Source: Opeltia flavorubescens
Taxonomy: Eukaryota > Ascomycota > Lecanoromycetes > Teloschistales > Teloschistaceae
Direction of reading: 5' to 3'
Length of the DNA stretch: 64,000 nt
Assembly (NCBI GenBank): GCA_000442125.1
Contig: KE546981.1
Location: forward strand, 1,116,001-1,180,000
Shown: positions 1 to 11,850 of the stretch, one piece after another
Position numbering within the stretch: the stretch's first letter is position 1
Layout: each line of letters opens with the position of its first letter
Position numbers and translations under genes: made by a program
The notes under the pieces: generated by a model
What the model was told of the DNA's origin: nothing
What the model saw: only the letters and a program-made list of their open reading frames with translations
Database searches by the model: none

Positions 1-1915
1 CCCCCACGTCCGCGTCCCCCACTTCGGGGTCCGCGGGCCCATCTTCCTGCGCGAGCACGAGTTCCATGCATGATGCTGCTTCTGCGGTATCGCCTAGGCG
101 CTCGTGCAAAAGCGCGATGGGAAATAAGATCTCCGGATCGAGGAATACGTTTGTGAAATCACTCGTTCCGCTCCCGAAGGAGGAGGTTACATTCGCAGCG
201 GGCTCGATGTACGCTATATTCGCCACCAGAGCGCGCTTATAGGCTTTTATCGCTTGTAAAGGTTGTTCGATCTTCTCATAGCAAGCGCCCAGGGCTTGCC
301 ACATTTGCTTATCGTACGGACGGAGGGAGGCGGCGCGCTGGAAGTAGAATAAAGCGTAATGGTGCATTTCTAGTACTTCATATGTTTGGCCCAATCCGTA
401 CCATGCTCTATAGTCCTTTCGGTTTGTGTCGACGGCGCGGCGGTACGACTCGATGGCGGCGTGGGTGTTTTTCATTTCGACGTATTCGTGTCCCATTAGG
501 GTCCAGGCGGAGAGGAAGGTGCGGTCGAGGGTGAGGGCGCGGCGGAAGTACATTACTGCTTTTTCGTGGGAGGAGGTTAGGGAGTAGTAGTTTCCGATTA
601 TGCAGCAGGTTTCTGGGCGGAATTTATCCGTTGCGGTGGCTAGTTGTGCTAAGAAGGCTAATTTGGGGCGGTCGAGCATTACGTAGAGGAGGTTTGAGTA
701 GTGGTCTAGGGAGTCTAGGCGGTGGGGGTCGAGGTGGAGGATTGAGGCGAAGATGGATTCGGAGGTTTCGTAGTCTTTTGAGTGGTAGTGGAGGAGGGCT
801 AGTTGAGTGCGGAGGAATGTGGAGGTGGGGAAGATTGTGGAGAGGGAGGAGAGGGAGGAGTGGATTTCTGGGGTTGTGATGTAGAGGGATTGGTTTGCGT
901 CGAGGTTGAAGAGGAGGGTTAGGACGTTGTGGGGGAGGTGGGGGTAGATGGATTGGAGCTGTGGATGGATTAATGTCAATATTGGTAGAAGGAAATGCGA
1001 GTTGGAGGACAAACGTACGGCTTCGACGTTGTTGAGGAGATCTCGGAGCTCTAGCCACGCGCTCCAGTTCCAGGGGTTTAGCTGCAGGCTTTTGAGGAGG
1101 TATTGTTTCGCGTCGTTCTCGCTGTGCCCTTTTACCAGGACGACGCCGTAGAGATATTCTAGCCATCCGTGATTTCGGTTGGTTTTCCCCTGGGCTGTTC
1201 GTTCTTCGAACCAGGCTTCTAGATTCCTGCCGATGCCTACGAGCTCTTTGTTGATGACTGCTCCGCTGTCCATGGGACCAAGAATCATTTCGGCATCTTC
1301 ATCTTTACGCTTTTCTCCTGCCATGTATTTGGCGTAGAGGGCTAGGAATAGGGATTTCTGGCTCAGACGCGGTAAGTCGATGCCAGGTGGTGGGGGTGGT
1401 GATTCTTCTGCAGGAGGAGTTGCGGCGGCTTTTCCCTTTCCTTTCGAGTCTTTTGTCGGCGTTTGAGTTGGTGTTTCGGCTGTCGGCGATGACGGAATAT
1501 TGATGATAGGATTGGGAGGTAGGAAAACGGCAGAGCAACGATCAAACTCTCGACAGTCGAAGTAGGATTTTGCAAGAAGATACTTGCCCACTTCTTGGGC
1601 TTCGAGGGTTTTTTCCTCCACATCATCTGAGGTGGAAAAGATGGACAGATTCTCATACAAAGCTTGGTCTGCGTCTTTCATGGGAGAATCTGAATCAGCA
1701 TCGTCTGGTGAGGGGAAGTCGGAGAGATTCGGTAATGAAGATGCCAGTTCTGCGAGCCTGGATAAGCCACTACTCAGCAAAGAGATCGAGATATGAAAGG
1801 ATGTCATGACGGACCATTTTGCAGACTGATATAGACAGCGCTCCGAGCATTGGACGGAGGCTTTCAGGATATTTTTGCGAAGTCCGATCGCTTGGTCCCG
1901 AGTGAGGGTCGTCAT
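1..1915 (-). CDS. cdc23: Anaphase-promoting complex subunit 8 (Apc8/Cdc23), 5' part, cut by the window edge
   Basis: The minus strand is open without a stop from the ATG at 1915 to base 1, giving the first 638 residues; the C-terminus lies outside the window. The N-terminus (MTTLTRDQAIGLRKNIL...) and the early block around KYLLAKSYFDCREFDRCS match the Apc8/Cdc23 family. From about residue 320 the protein is tandem TPR repeats, for example around ALLHYHSKDYETSESIF, SSHEKAVMYFRRALTLD and HHYALFYFQRAASLRPYDK. Apc8 is a scaffold TPR subunit of the nuclear APC/C ubiquitin ligase that drives mitotic exit. A Ser/Pro/Lys-rich linker near residues 130-160 is the usual variable segment. No intron is needed in the visible part. 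The divergent neighbour is FPP synthase, 470 bp away. Confidence 0.9.
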   Translation of the reverse strand, partial: MTTLTRDQAIGLRKNILKASVQCSERCLYQSAKWSVMTSFHISISLLSSGLSRLAELASSLPNLSDFPSPDDADSDSPMKDADQALYENLSIFSTSDDVEEKTLEAQEVGKYLLAKSYFDCREFDRCSAVFLPPNPIINIPSSPTAETPTQTPTKDSKGKGKAAATPPAEESPPPPPGIDLPRLSQKSLFLALYAKYMAGEKRKDEDAEMILGPMDSGAVINKELVGIGRNLEAWFEERTAQGKTNRNHGWLEYLYGVVLVKGHSENDAKQYLLKSLQLNPWNWSAWLELRDLLNNVEAVRLSSNSHFLLPILTLIHPQLQSIYPHLPHNVLTLLFNLDANQSLYITTPEIHSSLSSLSTIFPTSTFLRTQLALLHYHSKDYETSESIFASILHLDPHRLDSLDHYSNLLYVMLDRPKLAFLAQLATATDKFRPETCCIIGNYYSLTSSHEKAVMYFRRALTLDRTFLSAWTLMGHEYVEMKNTHAAIESYRRAVDTNRKDYRAWYGLGQTYEVLEMHHYALFYFQRAASLRPYDKQMWQALGACYEKIEQPLQAIKAYKRALVANIAYIEPAANVTSSFGSGTSDFTNVFLDPEILFPIALLHERLGDTAEAASCMELVLAQEDGPADPEVGDADVG

Positions 1916-2385
1916 CTTACCACCCTCGCTTTACAGCAGATAGTTGAACAAGACAAAGAGTCACTTCACAGCTACTTTCTCCAAAGTAAACTATAGAAAG
2001 AGAGGAAATGATGAAGCTATGTTTCTACATCGACACAAATAGACTGCACAAAAAGGCGCGCGTCAGGGCTGAGTTCTGCGGATCAGACAATATTTGTTGG
2101 ATAGAAGAGAACAGAGAGTATCGAGCTCCTTACTACCTTCGATCTACCATTCAGATATAACCCTATCATCTCCCATCCATGATAGCTGTCTACGAAGCTG
2201 CGATCAACACGAATCTGGAAGAATGTCTTGGCATTGACGGTGGACATCCCTGCTGCAGATCACGGAATCAGAATCCTTCGAGAAATCGCAAACAAACATC
2301 AGCATCCTCAAGGGTCGAGTTTGTGTCTTTCGGTCTTGATAGCACCCATTGGCCTCAGGCCATCACTTCCATCACAACACTTGCC
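1916..2385. promoter_or_regulatory. Divergent intergenic region between cdc23 and FPP synthase
   Basis: These 470 bp separate two divergently transcribed housekeeping genes and must hold both promoters and 5' leaders. An in-frame upstream ATG at 2179 would extend the FPP synthase by 69 residues, but that extension has no family resemblance, so the ATG at 2386 is preferred. I see no specific operator. Confidence 0.6.
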
Positions 2386-3599
2386 ATGGAGTCCTCTGAT
2401 TACCAGTCAGGAAGCACGTTCAAGCCTATTTCCCGTAAAGACTTTGAATCTGTCTTCCCAAAGTTGGTCGAAGATCTGAATGATCATTGCAAGCAATATG
2501 GCTTGCCTCAGGAAGCTCTTCAATGGTATATAGACGTATGAGTCTCTCCAGTCATTGTCCTTGCAGTTTTAGTACTCGTCACTTTCACTCCGCGCCCCTC
2601 ACTTCGTCTTACTCGCTCTTCTCCACCATCCGAAGCTAAGATGCTCAATGCTGATATATGACTCTACTCGAATAGTCCCTCAATCATAATACTATGGGCG
2701 GCAAATGCAACCGTGGCATGTCCGTCGTCGACTCTACCTCCCTCCTCCTCCGCCGTCCGCTGAATGACACCGAATTATTCCAATCCTCTACCCTTGGCTG
2801 GATGACCGAACTCCTTCAAGCCTTTTTCCTCGTCTCTGACGACATCATGGACGGCTCGAAAACCCGCCGCGGCCAGCCTTGCTGGTACAAATTTCCAAAG
2901 GTCGGTATGATTGCCATCAACGACTCTTTCATGCTTGAAGGCGCCATCTACGTTCTCCTCCGCAAACATTTCAAACCCCACCCAGAATATGTGGAGCTCA
3001 TGGAGCTCTTTCACACCACATCTTTCCAAACAATGTTGGGACAGATCTGTGACTTGATCACCGCGCCGGAAGACCATGTCGATCTAAGCCAGTTCTCGTT
3101 GCAAAAACACAGTTTCATCGTCATCTACAAAACTGCATATTATAGCTTCTACCTCCCCGTTGCCCTTGCGCTTCACTATCTCTCGCTCGCTACACCGCAA
3201 AACCTAAAGCAAGCACATGATATACTCATTCCGCTGGGCGAATACTTCCAAGTGCAGGACGATTACCTCGATGCGTATGGAGCGCCTGAGATCATTGGGA
3301 AGATTGGGATGGACATACAAGATAACAAGTGCAGTTGGGTGATCAATCAGGCTCTTGAGAGGGCGAACTCTGAACAGAGGAAGGTGCTGGACGAAAACTA
3401 TGGGAGGAAAGACGAAGAGAAGGAAGCGAAAGTGAAGAAGATCTTCAAAGAGTTGGAATTGGAGAAGGTGTATCTCGAGTATGAGGATAATGTGGTGGGG
3501 AAGATAAAAGAGAGGATCGCGGGGATAGATGAGGGTGAGGGGTTGAGGAAAGAGGTCTTTGAGCAGTTCTTGAAGAAGATCTACAAGAGGACGAAATAA
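2386..3599 (+). CDS. ERG20: Farnesyl diphosphate synthase (two exons)
   Basis: Exons are 2386-2535 and 2676-3599 (phase-0 intron, GTATGA donor, AATAG acceptor), giving 357 aa. Splicing restores the family block [19 protein letters not shown] across the junction. The first Asp-rich motif DDIMD (residues 105-109, followed by GSKTRRGQ) and the second, DDYLD (245-249, preceded by GEYFQVQ), are intact, and the C-terminus is KIYKRTK, close to the usual KRSK. The enzyme condenses DMAPP and GPP with IPP to make FPP, the branch point for ergosterol, dolichol, prenylation and sesquiterpenes; it is expected to be cytosolic. Length and motifs indicate a functional housekeeping enzyme rather than a specialised terpene-cluster GGPP synthase. 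Confidence 0.95.
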
Positions 3600-4865
3600 T
3601 GTGGTTCTGGCATTCGATGGTTGGGTAGATTTCAACAAGGTGGAAAGGGTCATTGGTGAGGAATGCACAGCGCGAGACGAAGTGTACGATTACGAACAAT
3701 CAAAAAAGGCTTCGGATAGAAAGGTTATCAGGAAAAGAATCGATCAACTCATGGCTTGCACTCGAGGTGCTAGAAATTAGATTATGAGTACTAATCCTTG
3801 CCCCCATTCGAATCGTGGATAGTAGCCAATGGTATCGCTGGATACGGGCCCCTGTTCCTCCTTCTCTTTCCTTCCCTCTTCCTTACCTTTACAAACTACT
3901 AGAAATAGTAAAACCTCCTCTATTCAATCTAATAACAAAGGCGAATCAATCAGAGAAATCTGGATTTCTCCCCTGACCTTCCCCCTGCACTGAAACGTGA
4001 TGTTATTTCCTTTCTTTCAATCTATCTTTTCATTCCGGAAGTAAAGAGGAAAACAGACAGGTTGAAAGGCCGGTGTATTGGAATTGTAATCGCTCGCGCA
4101 TTTTTCCTTGAACTTCATATATTTGTCGTGACGGAATGAGTGCATACTTTCCTAAACTAGGAATTTAATTCCCGTAGGGAGTCTCTGCATATTTTGTGAT
4201 GGAAGGGGAAGGGGGAGGGGGGGGGATACCAGAGTGGAATAAGGTTCTTCGACCCCTGGAAGGTGAGATTTCCCAAGGTTTGATGGATTCTTTTTGGTTG
4301 TGCGAGAGGCTGGCAATTAGTGTCGTTGAAGCTTTTTTTTGTTACGGGTGGGAGAAGGGTCTGGGGTAAGGGATGTATTTGGTGTATATCATCACGATTC
4401 ATGATCGGCATTCGGTAGGGATGAAATGAGGTTCAAGTCTGTCTGTTGGCGATGAATCCCTATTTACAAAAGAGGGGACGAGACGAAACCATCAGAAAAG
4501 GGGGATGGGGGGAGGCGGCCATGAGGAATACTTGGGTATATCATCGAATCATTACCATTCATCGAAGAATAAGAACGAGAAAAGCGATGAAGGGAACAAT
4601 GCACAAGGAACGGGTATGACTGTTGGGTAATTGTACATTTTCCTTTTTCCTATATAGGAGGTTTGGGTTTTGTGTGACATTTCGAGGAGATTTAAAATCC
4701 AGATCCCACGCTGATGCAAACTTATATCATACAATATCACTCCTGAAGGAATGTCCCTTTCCTATGTGTTTTCCTTACTTCGTTGCCTGGTATTGCCGCT
4801 ACATGCTTCCAAGGCCGGGCAGTCGTTTTCATCCGAGAACGGGCATATTCCTACATCCAAAACCC
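3600..4865. other. Intergenic region, no gene seen
   Basis: About 1.27 kb between the ends of two convergent genes. It holds T-rich stretches likely to belong to the 3' UTRs and a purine tract with a run of nine G at about 4217. Only short unsupported ORFs occur. Confidence 0.5.
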
Positions 4866-5432
4866 TTACTTCCCAAGGTCCTCCGGCTTCAGCATCCCCG
4901 CCTTCAACATCAACCCCATCGTAGGCGCCGAGTCCAAAAACACAGTCGTACTCTGCATCTTCATCCCATCATGCTGCGCCCCCCCATCCTTCTTGAACGT
5001 AAACCGGAACGCACCAGGAGTCATAACATCCCACTCATTCCCATCATGATCCTGGACCTTCGGTGCCGGACTGGGCGCATGCAGAGTACCGTAAACATTC
5101 GCTTGTCCGAGCATCATATACCCCTCGGGAATGTCCATGATGACGGCCATGTTGGGGACATGGCGGTGGGCTTTGAAGGGTTTGAAAAGGGAGGGGGCGC
5201 CTTCGGTCCAGGCTTCCTTGCCGCCTTGGATTACGCTGCCGTCGGCTTTTTCGATGGTGTAGTCGTCTGTGTGCCATTCTGAGTAGTCGGTTCCCTTTTC
5301 CCAGGCGCGGCCGTCGAGGGCGGCTTCGGTGTATTTTTGGAGCCAGGCGGCGGCGGGGTGGGCGGTGAGTTCGGGGGTGAAGCCCGGCTTGGAGCCTTGG
5401 TAGACGAAGACTGGTGTGGTTGGGAAAGACAT
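4866..5432 (-). CDS. SnoaL/NTF2-like domain protein, hypothetical
   Basis: A single-exon ORF of 188 aa begins at the ATG at 5432 (MSFPTTPVFVYQGSKPGF). The layout is that of a small NTF2-like cone fold: an N-terminal helix (HPAAAWLQKYTEAALDG), a WHTDDYTIEKADG turn, a long central segment with AHRHVPNMAVIMDIPEGY, and a C-terminal strand pair around FRFTFKKDGGAQHDGMKM. Proteins of this kind are widespread in ascomycete genomes and mostly uncharacterised; some SnoaL members are isomerases or cyclases, but no catalytic assignment is possible here. No signal peptide or membrane segment is seen. It is not linked to its neighbours by function. Confidence 0.7.
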   Translation of the reverse strand: MSFPTTPVFVYQGSKPGFTPELTAHPAAAWLQKYTEAALDGRAWEKGTDYSEWHTDDYTIEKADGSVIQGGKEAWTEGAPSLFKPFKAHRHVPNMAVIMDIPEGYMMLGQANVYGTLHAPSPAPKVQDHDGNEWDVMTPGAFRFTFKKDGGAQHDGMKMQSTTVFLDSAPTMGLMLKAGMLKPEDLGK

Positions 5433-6233
5433 GTTTGTTGAAGAGATTTTTATGTATGGATGTTACATATGTTTGAGGTATAGGATAGAACGATGTTAAT
5501 ATACAATTGGTATGGGCTTGAAGTGAATGAGAAAGAAAAGCTGAATTATATAGACAAAAGAGATGTATCGGAAATGCTCAATGCTTGATGTCTATGTCAT
5601 AGTTGAAGTTCTCTCCGAAACTCCACGGTCGCGGGTTCGGTCACACAAAAAGAAGATGCTGACATTACTAAAGGCAATGCAGGGTGTGGCTACTACGCCT
5701 CGACATGCAACAATCAATTTACTCTGCATTTTTTTGTCTTATCCAATCAATCAACGAGGCAGGGCAATATGATGACGCAGTTCGCAATGCGATGCGAAGC
5801 AATTTGGTGTTTGCGGTCTACGATTGATCGGAAATCGCGGAGCTGAATTGTTTGCATGCATCTGTCACCGACCCTTCGGCTCGATGTGGGAATCATCAAG
5901 CAATGGGGGCCTGAACATTTGGTGACGAGAAACCGAAGTTATGGATCGATCCATATCAAATGCGATGCCTGCAGATTGTTGTAGTTGCAAGGCACGGAAG
6001 CCGCGGAACTTGGTGGGAAACTCCACCGACTGGCAGTCCGTAACGTACTTGTACAAGGCAAACGGAATCAGCCTCACCTTGCTAACGGGCCGGTCCGGAT
6101 CTTTGAGAAATCAGGGTGGATGCAAAGATCTATGAGTGCCTTGAATGCACCCATGTACCTCGATTTGAGCTCAGAAAAGGATGCTAAGCCATGCATACTA
6201 CGTGCCTCCGTGATTTTGTTCAGGATTGATCTG
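5433..6233. other. Intergenic region, no gene seen
   Basis: About 800 bp between the start of the SnoaL-like gene and the end of the PLP enzyme gene, both minus strand. Short ORFs on both strands have no coding character that I can support. Confidence 0.45.
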
Positions 6234-7715
6234 TCAGTTCAACACTTTGTCGAGTATAGACACAAGATCTCTGATCTCTTGTTCTGTAAGGGTCAGAGTT
6301 AGCATGGAGTAACGGATCGTAGCGGACCGTAACGATCTTCGACGTACCGGTGTTGTAATGTACCATGCTCACCCTAATAACCCCATCTGTCTTCAAGCCC
6401 AACAAATCGTCAACCATTCGCTTGGAATAGAAGTGACCCCATCGTATGCCAAAGTCCGAGCAGGCATCCACCTTTTCCACAATCTCTTTCGAGCTCTTAT
6501 CCTTGACGCTGAAGCTGATGACTGGCACTCGGAGGTTGGAGTCCGCGGATCGCTCGCTGTACACTATCACATCCTCTCTCTTGTTCAGGTAATCCAGTAG
6601 TATCTCTTGCAACGTCTGCTCGTGCGCTGCGACAGCTGACCACGTCTTCTTTCGATCCGGGCCAAAATATGCCAGTATGGATGGAATCGTAGCCACAAGT
6701 TCATAGGAAGCTGCTGCAAGGCCTAGCTTCGTAGCAAGGTCGTCGGCCGGAGTGTGGAAGTAATGGCCTAAGGAGGCAACACTTTGCTGGGCGGCTTGGG
6801 AGCCATAGAGGACTGCGATGTGAGGACCGTAAACCTAACATTGCAGCCAATAAGAGATCAGCTGCTACTCATTGTGCGTATTGATCTAGGAACGGCAGAT
6901 GTGACTGACCTTGTACCATGAGAAGGAATAGAAATCAACTCCCAATGCTTTGACATCCACCTCCCTGTGCGGGGCAAGTGCTACACCGTCCACACAAAGC
7001 ATTGCCCCAGGAATTGTATGCACCTCGTTCGCGATAGCCTTGATATCGTGTATTGTGCCCAAAATGTTGCTTGTATGTGTGCAAGTGACCAGTTTCGTCT
7101 TGTTCGACAGCAATGGCCGTAAATTGTCCGCTGTGAGCTTCAGGTCGGCTGGGTCTTGGGACGGAGTCCACCATTTGAGAGTGAGATTTCGGATTTTAGC
7201 CAGTCGTACCCACGAAGAAATATTAGCCTCATGGTCGATGGAGGAGCAGATGATCTCGGCGTCGTCAGGAAAAGACAGGGCGAAAGCTTGCGATAGATTG
7301 GAGAAGAGCTGGGTGGTTGAAGGACCAATGACTATATCAATACATTAGCGGCTAGTCGTTGCTAGACAGGTATGCAAGGCATACCAATCTCATCCAGGCT
7401 GGCATTCATGAACTCGGCGGCAGCTTTGAGACCCTCATTGTACTTCTCCGTCGCTTTCTGACCGACGTCATATGACGCACCAAGCTGGACATTGGTCTCT
7501 TCAAGATGGGTCCGGATACTAATCGGCGAATGAATAGTGTATCAGTCATGGACATCAGAGTAACACGAGCGGTATCAGACATACGAATTGATGACATCGC
7601 TGAGGACTTGACTGCCGCCGGCGTTGTCGAGGAAGACTTGATTTTGCTTCAAGGCGGGGAAGTGCGACCTAACGACGTCAACGTCCAATCGACCATCAAC
7701 AACCACATTCGCCAT
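6234..7715 (-). CDS. PLP-dependent cysteine-desulfurase-like / class V aminotransferase (five exons)
   Basis: Exons on the minus strand are 7715-7585, 7518-7385, 7331-6910, 6834-6348 and 6283-6234, all GT-AG, giving 407 aa. The start MANVVVDGRLDVDVVRSHFP, then VFLDNAGGSQVLSDVINS and ETNVQLGASYDVGQ, match the cysteine-desulfurase-like branch of class V aminotransferases. Cofactor-binding landmarks are IGPSTTQLFSNLS, CSSIDHEANISSW, THTSNILG, CVDGVALAPHREVDV and the Schiff-base lysine K229 in DFYSFSWYK, next to an intron. The C-terminal domain ends with VSMVHYNT and a helix encoded by the last small exon. No mitochondrial presequence is visible, so it is unlikely to be the Nfs1 housekeeping enzyme. 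The substrate is unknown; the family includes desulfurases, lyases and epimerases. Confidence 0.85.
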
Positions 7716-8817
7716 GATTGTCGTTCACAGTAGTCAGTGCAGCTTCGTTGACCATTGAGAAAGCCATGGTCATAAGCTTAATCGTTCTATCGACTGTTCC
7801 CCACATGACGTTTATTGGGGCCCCTTCACCCCGCATGTCAATATTATCCGCCTATGGTTTTCAGCCTTACTACCTGCCACATGTGGATTCAGCGGACATT
7901 CATATCTATGATTCGAAGCTCCACCGCAGACTCCTTCGTACGTTTCAGGCTTGTTCGTGACGACCAGAAGGGCGTGACGACCAGAAAGGAGTACGTTCTT
8001 GATCAACTTTGCAGACCCACCGTCACAATCTGCCGACCCTGTATCTTGAATATCCCTATCCTAATGTTCTTTTGATGATATTCAAGACGCCTAGTGCTCT
8101 AGAAATCATTTCATATCTCTCCTGAAAACAACCTCTCTGTAGTCTTGGTCTCGCTTTTTGACTTCTATCACCACTGCAACGTGGTTTATGTACCCTTATT
8201 TCTTTACATCTTCTTTTCCTCGAGTGTCCAAATGGCCGGCATATCTATGTGTCATTTTGTTTCAATCTACCAATGTTGTAGTTTCACGCGCTTCCGCACA
8301 TAAGACCGCGGTTGTCATAAATCTCCGTTCGCTTGTCAGCGCTGATGGACTTCATTGATGCGTCTGGCGGGTCCTTGCGCCCAACGTTATGCGCACAGTC
8401 TTCTCCGCCGTTGCCGAACGACACGTCTCTCCTGCCTGTGCTCGAAATTAAGTCTCGTCATGATAGTTTGATGATTGCAGCCCTTGCGTCCCACTCATCT
8501 CATTGCTTCCCGCTATCCCAGCAAATGTTGCTGTCCATGCAAGATTCCTCCGCTGTGGCCTCCAAGAATCAGAGCTATCATGAACAACGGCCGAGGCATC
8601 TTCAGAAATATGGGCTATCGCTTGTCGCCTGCTCTGCACGGCGCCTTTTTGCTAGATTGCTGCACGAACATGCTCCGTCTGGTGACTTCAGCAAGTGGAA
8701 ATTCATAATCAACGCCGCTTACCGCTCCATGCATTTCTGTAAATCATTTCCCTAAAGCCATGTGAACTGAGATATTCCCAAAGAATACATTCCTCTCTTA
8801 AGCCCTGCCCCTTCAAG
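7716..8817. other. Divergent intergenic region, no gene seen
   Basis: About 1.1 kb between two divergent genes, so it holds both promoters. A 140-codon open stretch on the plus strand at 8333-8755 starts from a non-ATG codon and has no recognisable domain; I do not call it. Confidence 0.45.
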
Positions 8818-10854
8818 ATGCGGTTGAGCACCCATCGTACTCTGGGGATTTCCCTTCATATCTTGTGGACGAGCGCACAAACTACTTCGTTCGGGACTAG
8901 CCAAGGTCCCTTCGTGACCATCACTCCCTCAACCACTCTCTATTGGGGTGCTTGCACATCTCCATCAGGCGATACGGGCTTTGAATGCGCAAGGTTGATC
9001 GTGAGTCATGTCTGTTGAATGTTGACTGGTATGAAAGACTTACAAGTTCACAAGGTACCTCGAGATCACAACAATCAGTCCGACACTGGCAATTTCACAA
9101 TCGCCATAACCCGCGTCAAAGCCCAAGATCAGACGAATTACCTTGGCCCACTCTTNATCAATCCAGGTGGCCCTGGAGATCCAGGCACTGACTTCCTTTT
9201 TCGAAATGCTGCACCCTTGATTGAACTGCTTGGGAAAAGCTACGACCTTGTCAGTTGGGATCCTCGAGGAGTAGGATCCACGCTTCCAGCTCTATCATGC
9301 TTTCCAGATCCAGATTCGAGGGTAACTGCTTTATCACAAGAAGAACATCTTTTCCTTTTTCAAAATGACAGTACTTTCGATGATCTTGGACTTCGCCAAC
9401 AATCTACGGCAACAGGCTGTCAGACATATAGCAGCGAGGTATTGCCATACATGGGAACCATGGCAAATGTGCGAGATCTTAATTTGATGAATCACCTTTA
9501 CGGGTTCTCTGAAGACTTGACTTATCTGTAAGTTCATCTATTTCGTAGCATAGCTGGTTCGTAGCCTTGCGATGTTGCTGACGTTGCGCAGGGCTTACTC
9601 ATACGGAACTATCCTGGGTTCAGCATATGCAGCGACATACCCTAAGAATATCAAGCGCATGGCTGTTGATGGTATGTGGAGAAAAATATGGGAGCCGTTC
9701 GGCCGTCGGATTGGAGATGCTGACGACTGATAGGCGTACTTGACGTTAACCGCTGGTTCTTCGACAAGGAATTCTTTCTCACATCGTATGTAGACTCAGA
9801 CAAGGTCATCGATGAATTCTTCCATTTTTGCTTTCAGGCTGGCTCAAGAGGTTGTGCTTTCTGGCACGAGAGTTATGCAGCAATTCGACAAGCCTTCATC
9901 ACAATTGATCGCAGTATACTCAATGCACCGATTGCGTGCGGTCCAGAAAAGCAACTTGACTGGTCGCAATTCAGAATATATGTCTGGAACGCCCTCAAAA
10001 ACCCTTCTCAAAGCTGGACCGGTGCAGGCGGTTTCGACAAATTCTTGAATCTTATAGACAACAACCAGCTCAATCTATTGACTGCCACAGCGGCTAATGC
10101 GCTATTCGATTACATCGCACAAGGGAATCATGAAATCACAAACCCTGATATACTCGTCGATCCTGTCTCGGGTTTAAAGAATGGAGGCGAGAATTCGGAG
10201 GTCATCAGCGCCGTGGATAACCCATATAACTTCGGGGACATGAAAAATGCTCTGCCATTTCTGCAAAGCGAGCAGGTGACAAATACCGGATATCTCGTCC
10301 AGAGCATCTTGGGGACCCGTGGTATATTGAATAATTGTATGACCCGACTACCATCGTCGACTCCGAACTTATGATCCTTGCTAACATACAACTTTCAACA
10401 GATATCAAAACCCCTGCGGAACGTCCAGCCAAGCGTTGGGCCAATATCAAAACATCCTACCCGCTTCTCTTCCTCAGCAACCTTCGAGACCCTCTGACTC
10501 CATTACAAGAGTAAGCTGTTCCCGTCCTTATTCTCATCTTTATATCCACTTTTTCCATCTCTCGCTAACCCGACATCCAGCGCCATCAGCAACTCTGCCA
10601 TTTTCCCTGGCTCCGTCGTCCTCCAAGCCAACATAAGCGGCCACACCACATTTGCTGCACCGAGCACATGTACCGACAAAGTCCTATTCGCATATTTCAA
10701 TAGCGAGACGCTTCCTGCGCCGAATACGATTTGTCAACCAGATGCATTACCGTTCAATCTTGTGCCCCTGGCCTCTCCGGACGCAGCTGCGGGAACGACG
10801 AGTGCTGTCAGTATTAGCAAGTTGAAGAGGAGGATACGGTGGGGGAGGTGGTGA
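8818..10854 (+). CDS. Secreted alpha/beta hydrolase, tripeptidyl-aminopeptidase (TAP) type, six exons
   Basis: Exons are 8818-9000, 9055-9527, 9592-9671, 9734-10336, 10402-10510 and 10581-10854 (573 aa). The N-terminus has a short hydrophobic leader, then FECARLIVPRDH, the TAP-family entry to the hydrolase fold. INPGGPGDPG is the oxyanion loop. The nucleophile elbow reads LAYSYGTILG, with S222 as nucleophile; the acid is probably D476 in FLSNLRDPLTP and the base H504 in ANISGHTTF. The family removes N-terminal peptides or amino acids from oligopeptides outside the cell. The first elbow glycine is alanine here (A-Y-S-Y-G). One ambiguous base (9156) falls in the oxyanion strand but does not break the frame. 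The C-terminus ends in an Arg/Lys/Trp-rich tail. Confidence 0.85.
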
Positions 10855-11850
10855 GAGTGAGGTGGTACAGTGGTTTTGTGTGCGGAAGTGACACTGGGGT
10901 ATGACACTTGCGAATTACATCCTTTGGTGCTGGAGACGCAGGATTCACAGAGGTACATTGATGGAAAAGTTGCATGACGTGACGATCGTTCTTTATTCGA
11001 GCTGGTTGGCGTTTCAAAGGCCGGAGCATCTAGCATGTGACGGGAACAATCTTTAGGCATTACGCATATATCTGGGCATTGGTGGGTGGCGGACTCCAAG
11101 GCACGCATCATTCTTTAGTGACGGCGCAAGGGTTTGGGGGGAAAGGAGTATGATTAGATTTTTCTAGACGAGCCTATTCAACTTTTCACTTATGTATTCT
11201 TTCTCGTGAGGATTTCCACAAGTTGTGCTTCTTCTTGATCTGTCGTCCGTGATGAGTCCCGACTGTTAACTGCTGTTGGGTATCTGACCTTTCTACAACC
11301 CCTAAAACTCATATTGGATGACACCAGTCGATCCCGGCCGCAAACCCTGCCAAGAATTGGGTCCGAGCGTCCAGGCTGAATTAGTCTTTCCTCTCTCAAC
11401 TTTCTCACCCAGCGTCCCGATTCCCTCAACTGGAAGAACAACACGCTAAGGATGTATCAAATGAATCCTGGTTTAGCTGGAATTGCCAGTTGCCGAAGGT
11501 AGGCAAAGTCTTTGAATTCCTCCTCTCCGCCCGCCCTCCCCGCTCCATATTTGCGGGTATGCAGGAACCGGGCGGGATCAGCCCTGTTTTGGGAAGCTTC
11601 TTAATATGCAGTCACGCTTTATGGCCAATGGAGACTTGAGGTTGAAATTGATAACTCACTGACACATGCATGTTTACCTTGGCAATAATCCTTCGAGAGT
11701 TAGTTACACAGGTACAAGTATCTCTCGCATTTTCCTCCCCGCTCAATGTGCTTCATTTCTGCCTACCCTCGGTCTTTCTCTGCAGTATTCTGTTTTGTTC
11801 CAGCGTCGCTAGCCAGTCGTTATCATTGCCAGTGATTATTGTATCCAGCC
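10855..11850. other. Intergenic region upstream of the GPI-tailed protein
   Basis: About 1 kb, holding the 3' end of the hydrolase transcript and the promoter of the next gene. A pyrimidine-rich stretch (CCGCCCGCCCTCCCCGCTCC) lies near 11530. No supported gene. Confidence 0.45.

Noticed and set aside
624-1166. Arg/Pro-rich 180-codon minus-strand ORF
   Set aside because: It lies in another frame of the Apc8 coding sequence; the codon-biased TPR frame explains it.
3204-3668. Leu/Pro-rich 154-codon minus-strand ORF
   Set aside because: Antisense shadow of the FPP synthase second exon.
4623-5282. 219-codon plus-strand ORF
   Set aside because: Mostly antisense to the SnoaL-like gene, which has domain-like sequence and a proper ATG.
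5600-5660. tRNA-like GGTTCGG segment
   Set aside because: It does not fit the B-box consensus and no A-box or cloverleaf is visible.
8333-8755. 140-codon plus-strand ORF in the divergent region
   Set aside because: Starts at a non-ATG codon and shows no domain, intron support or protein-like composition.
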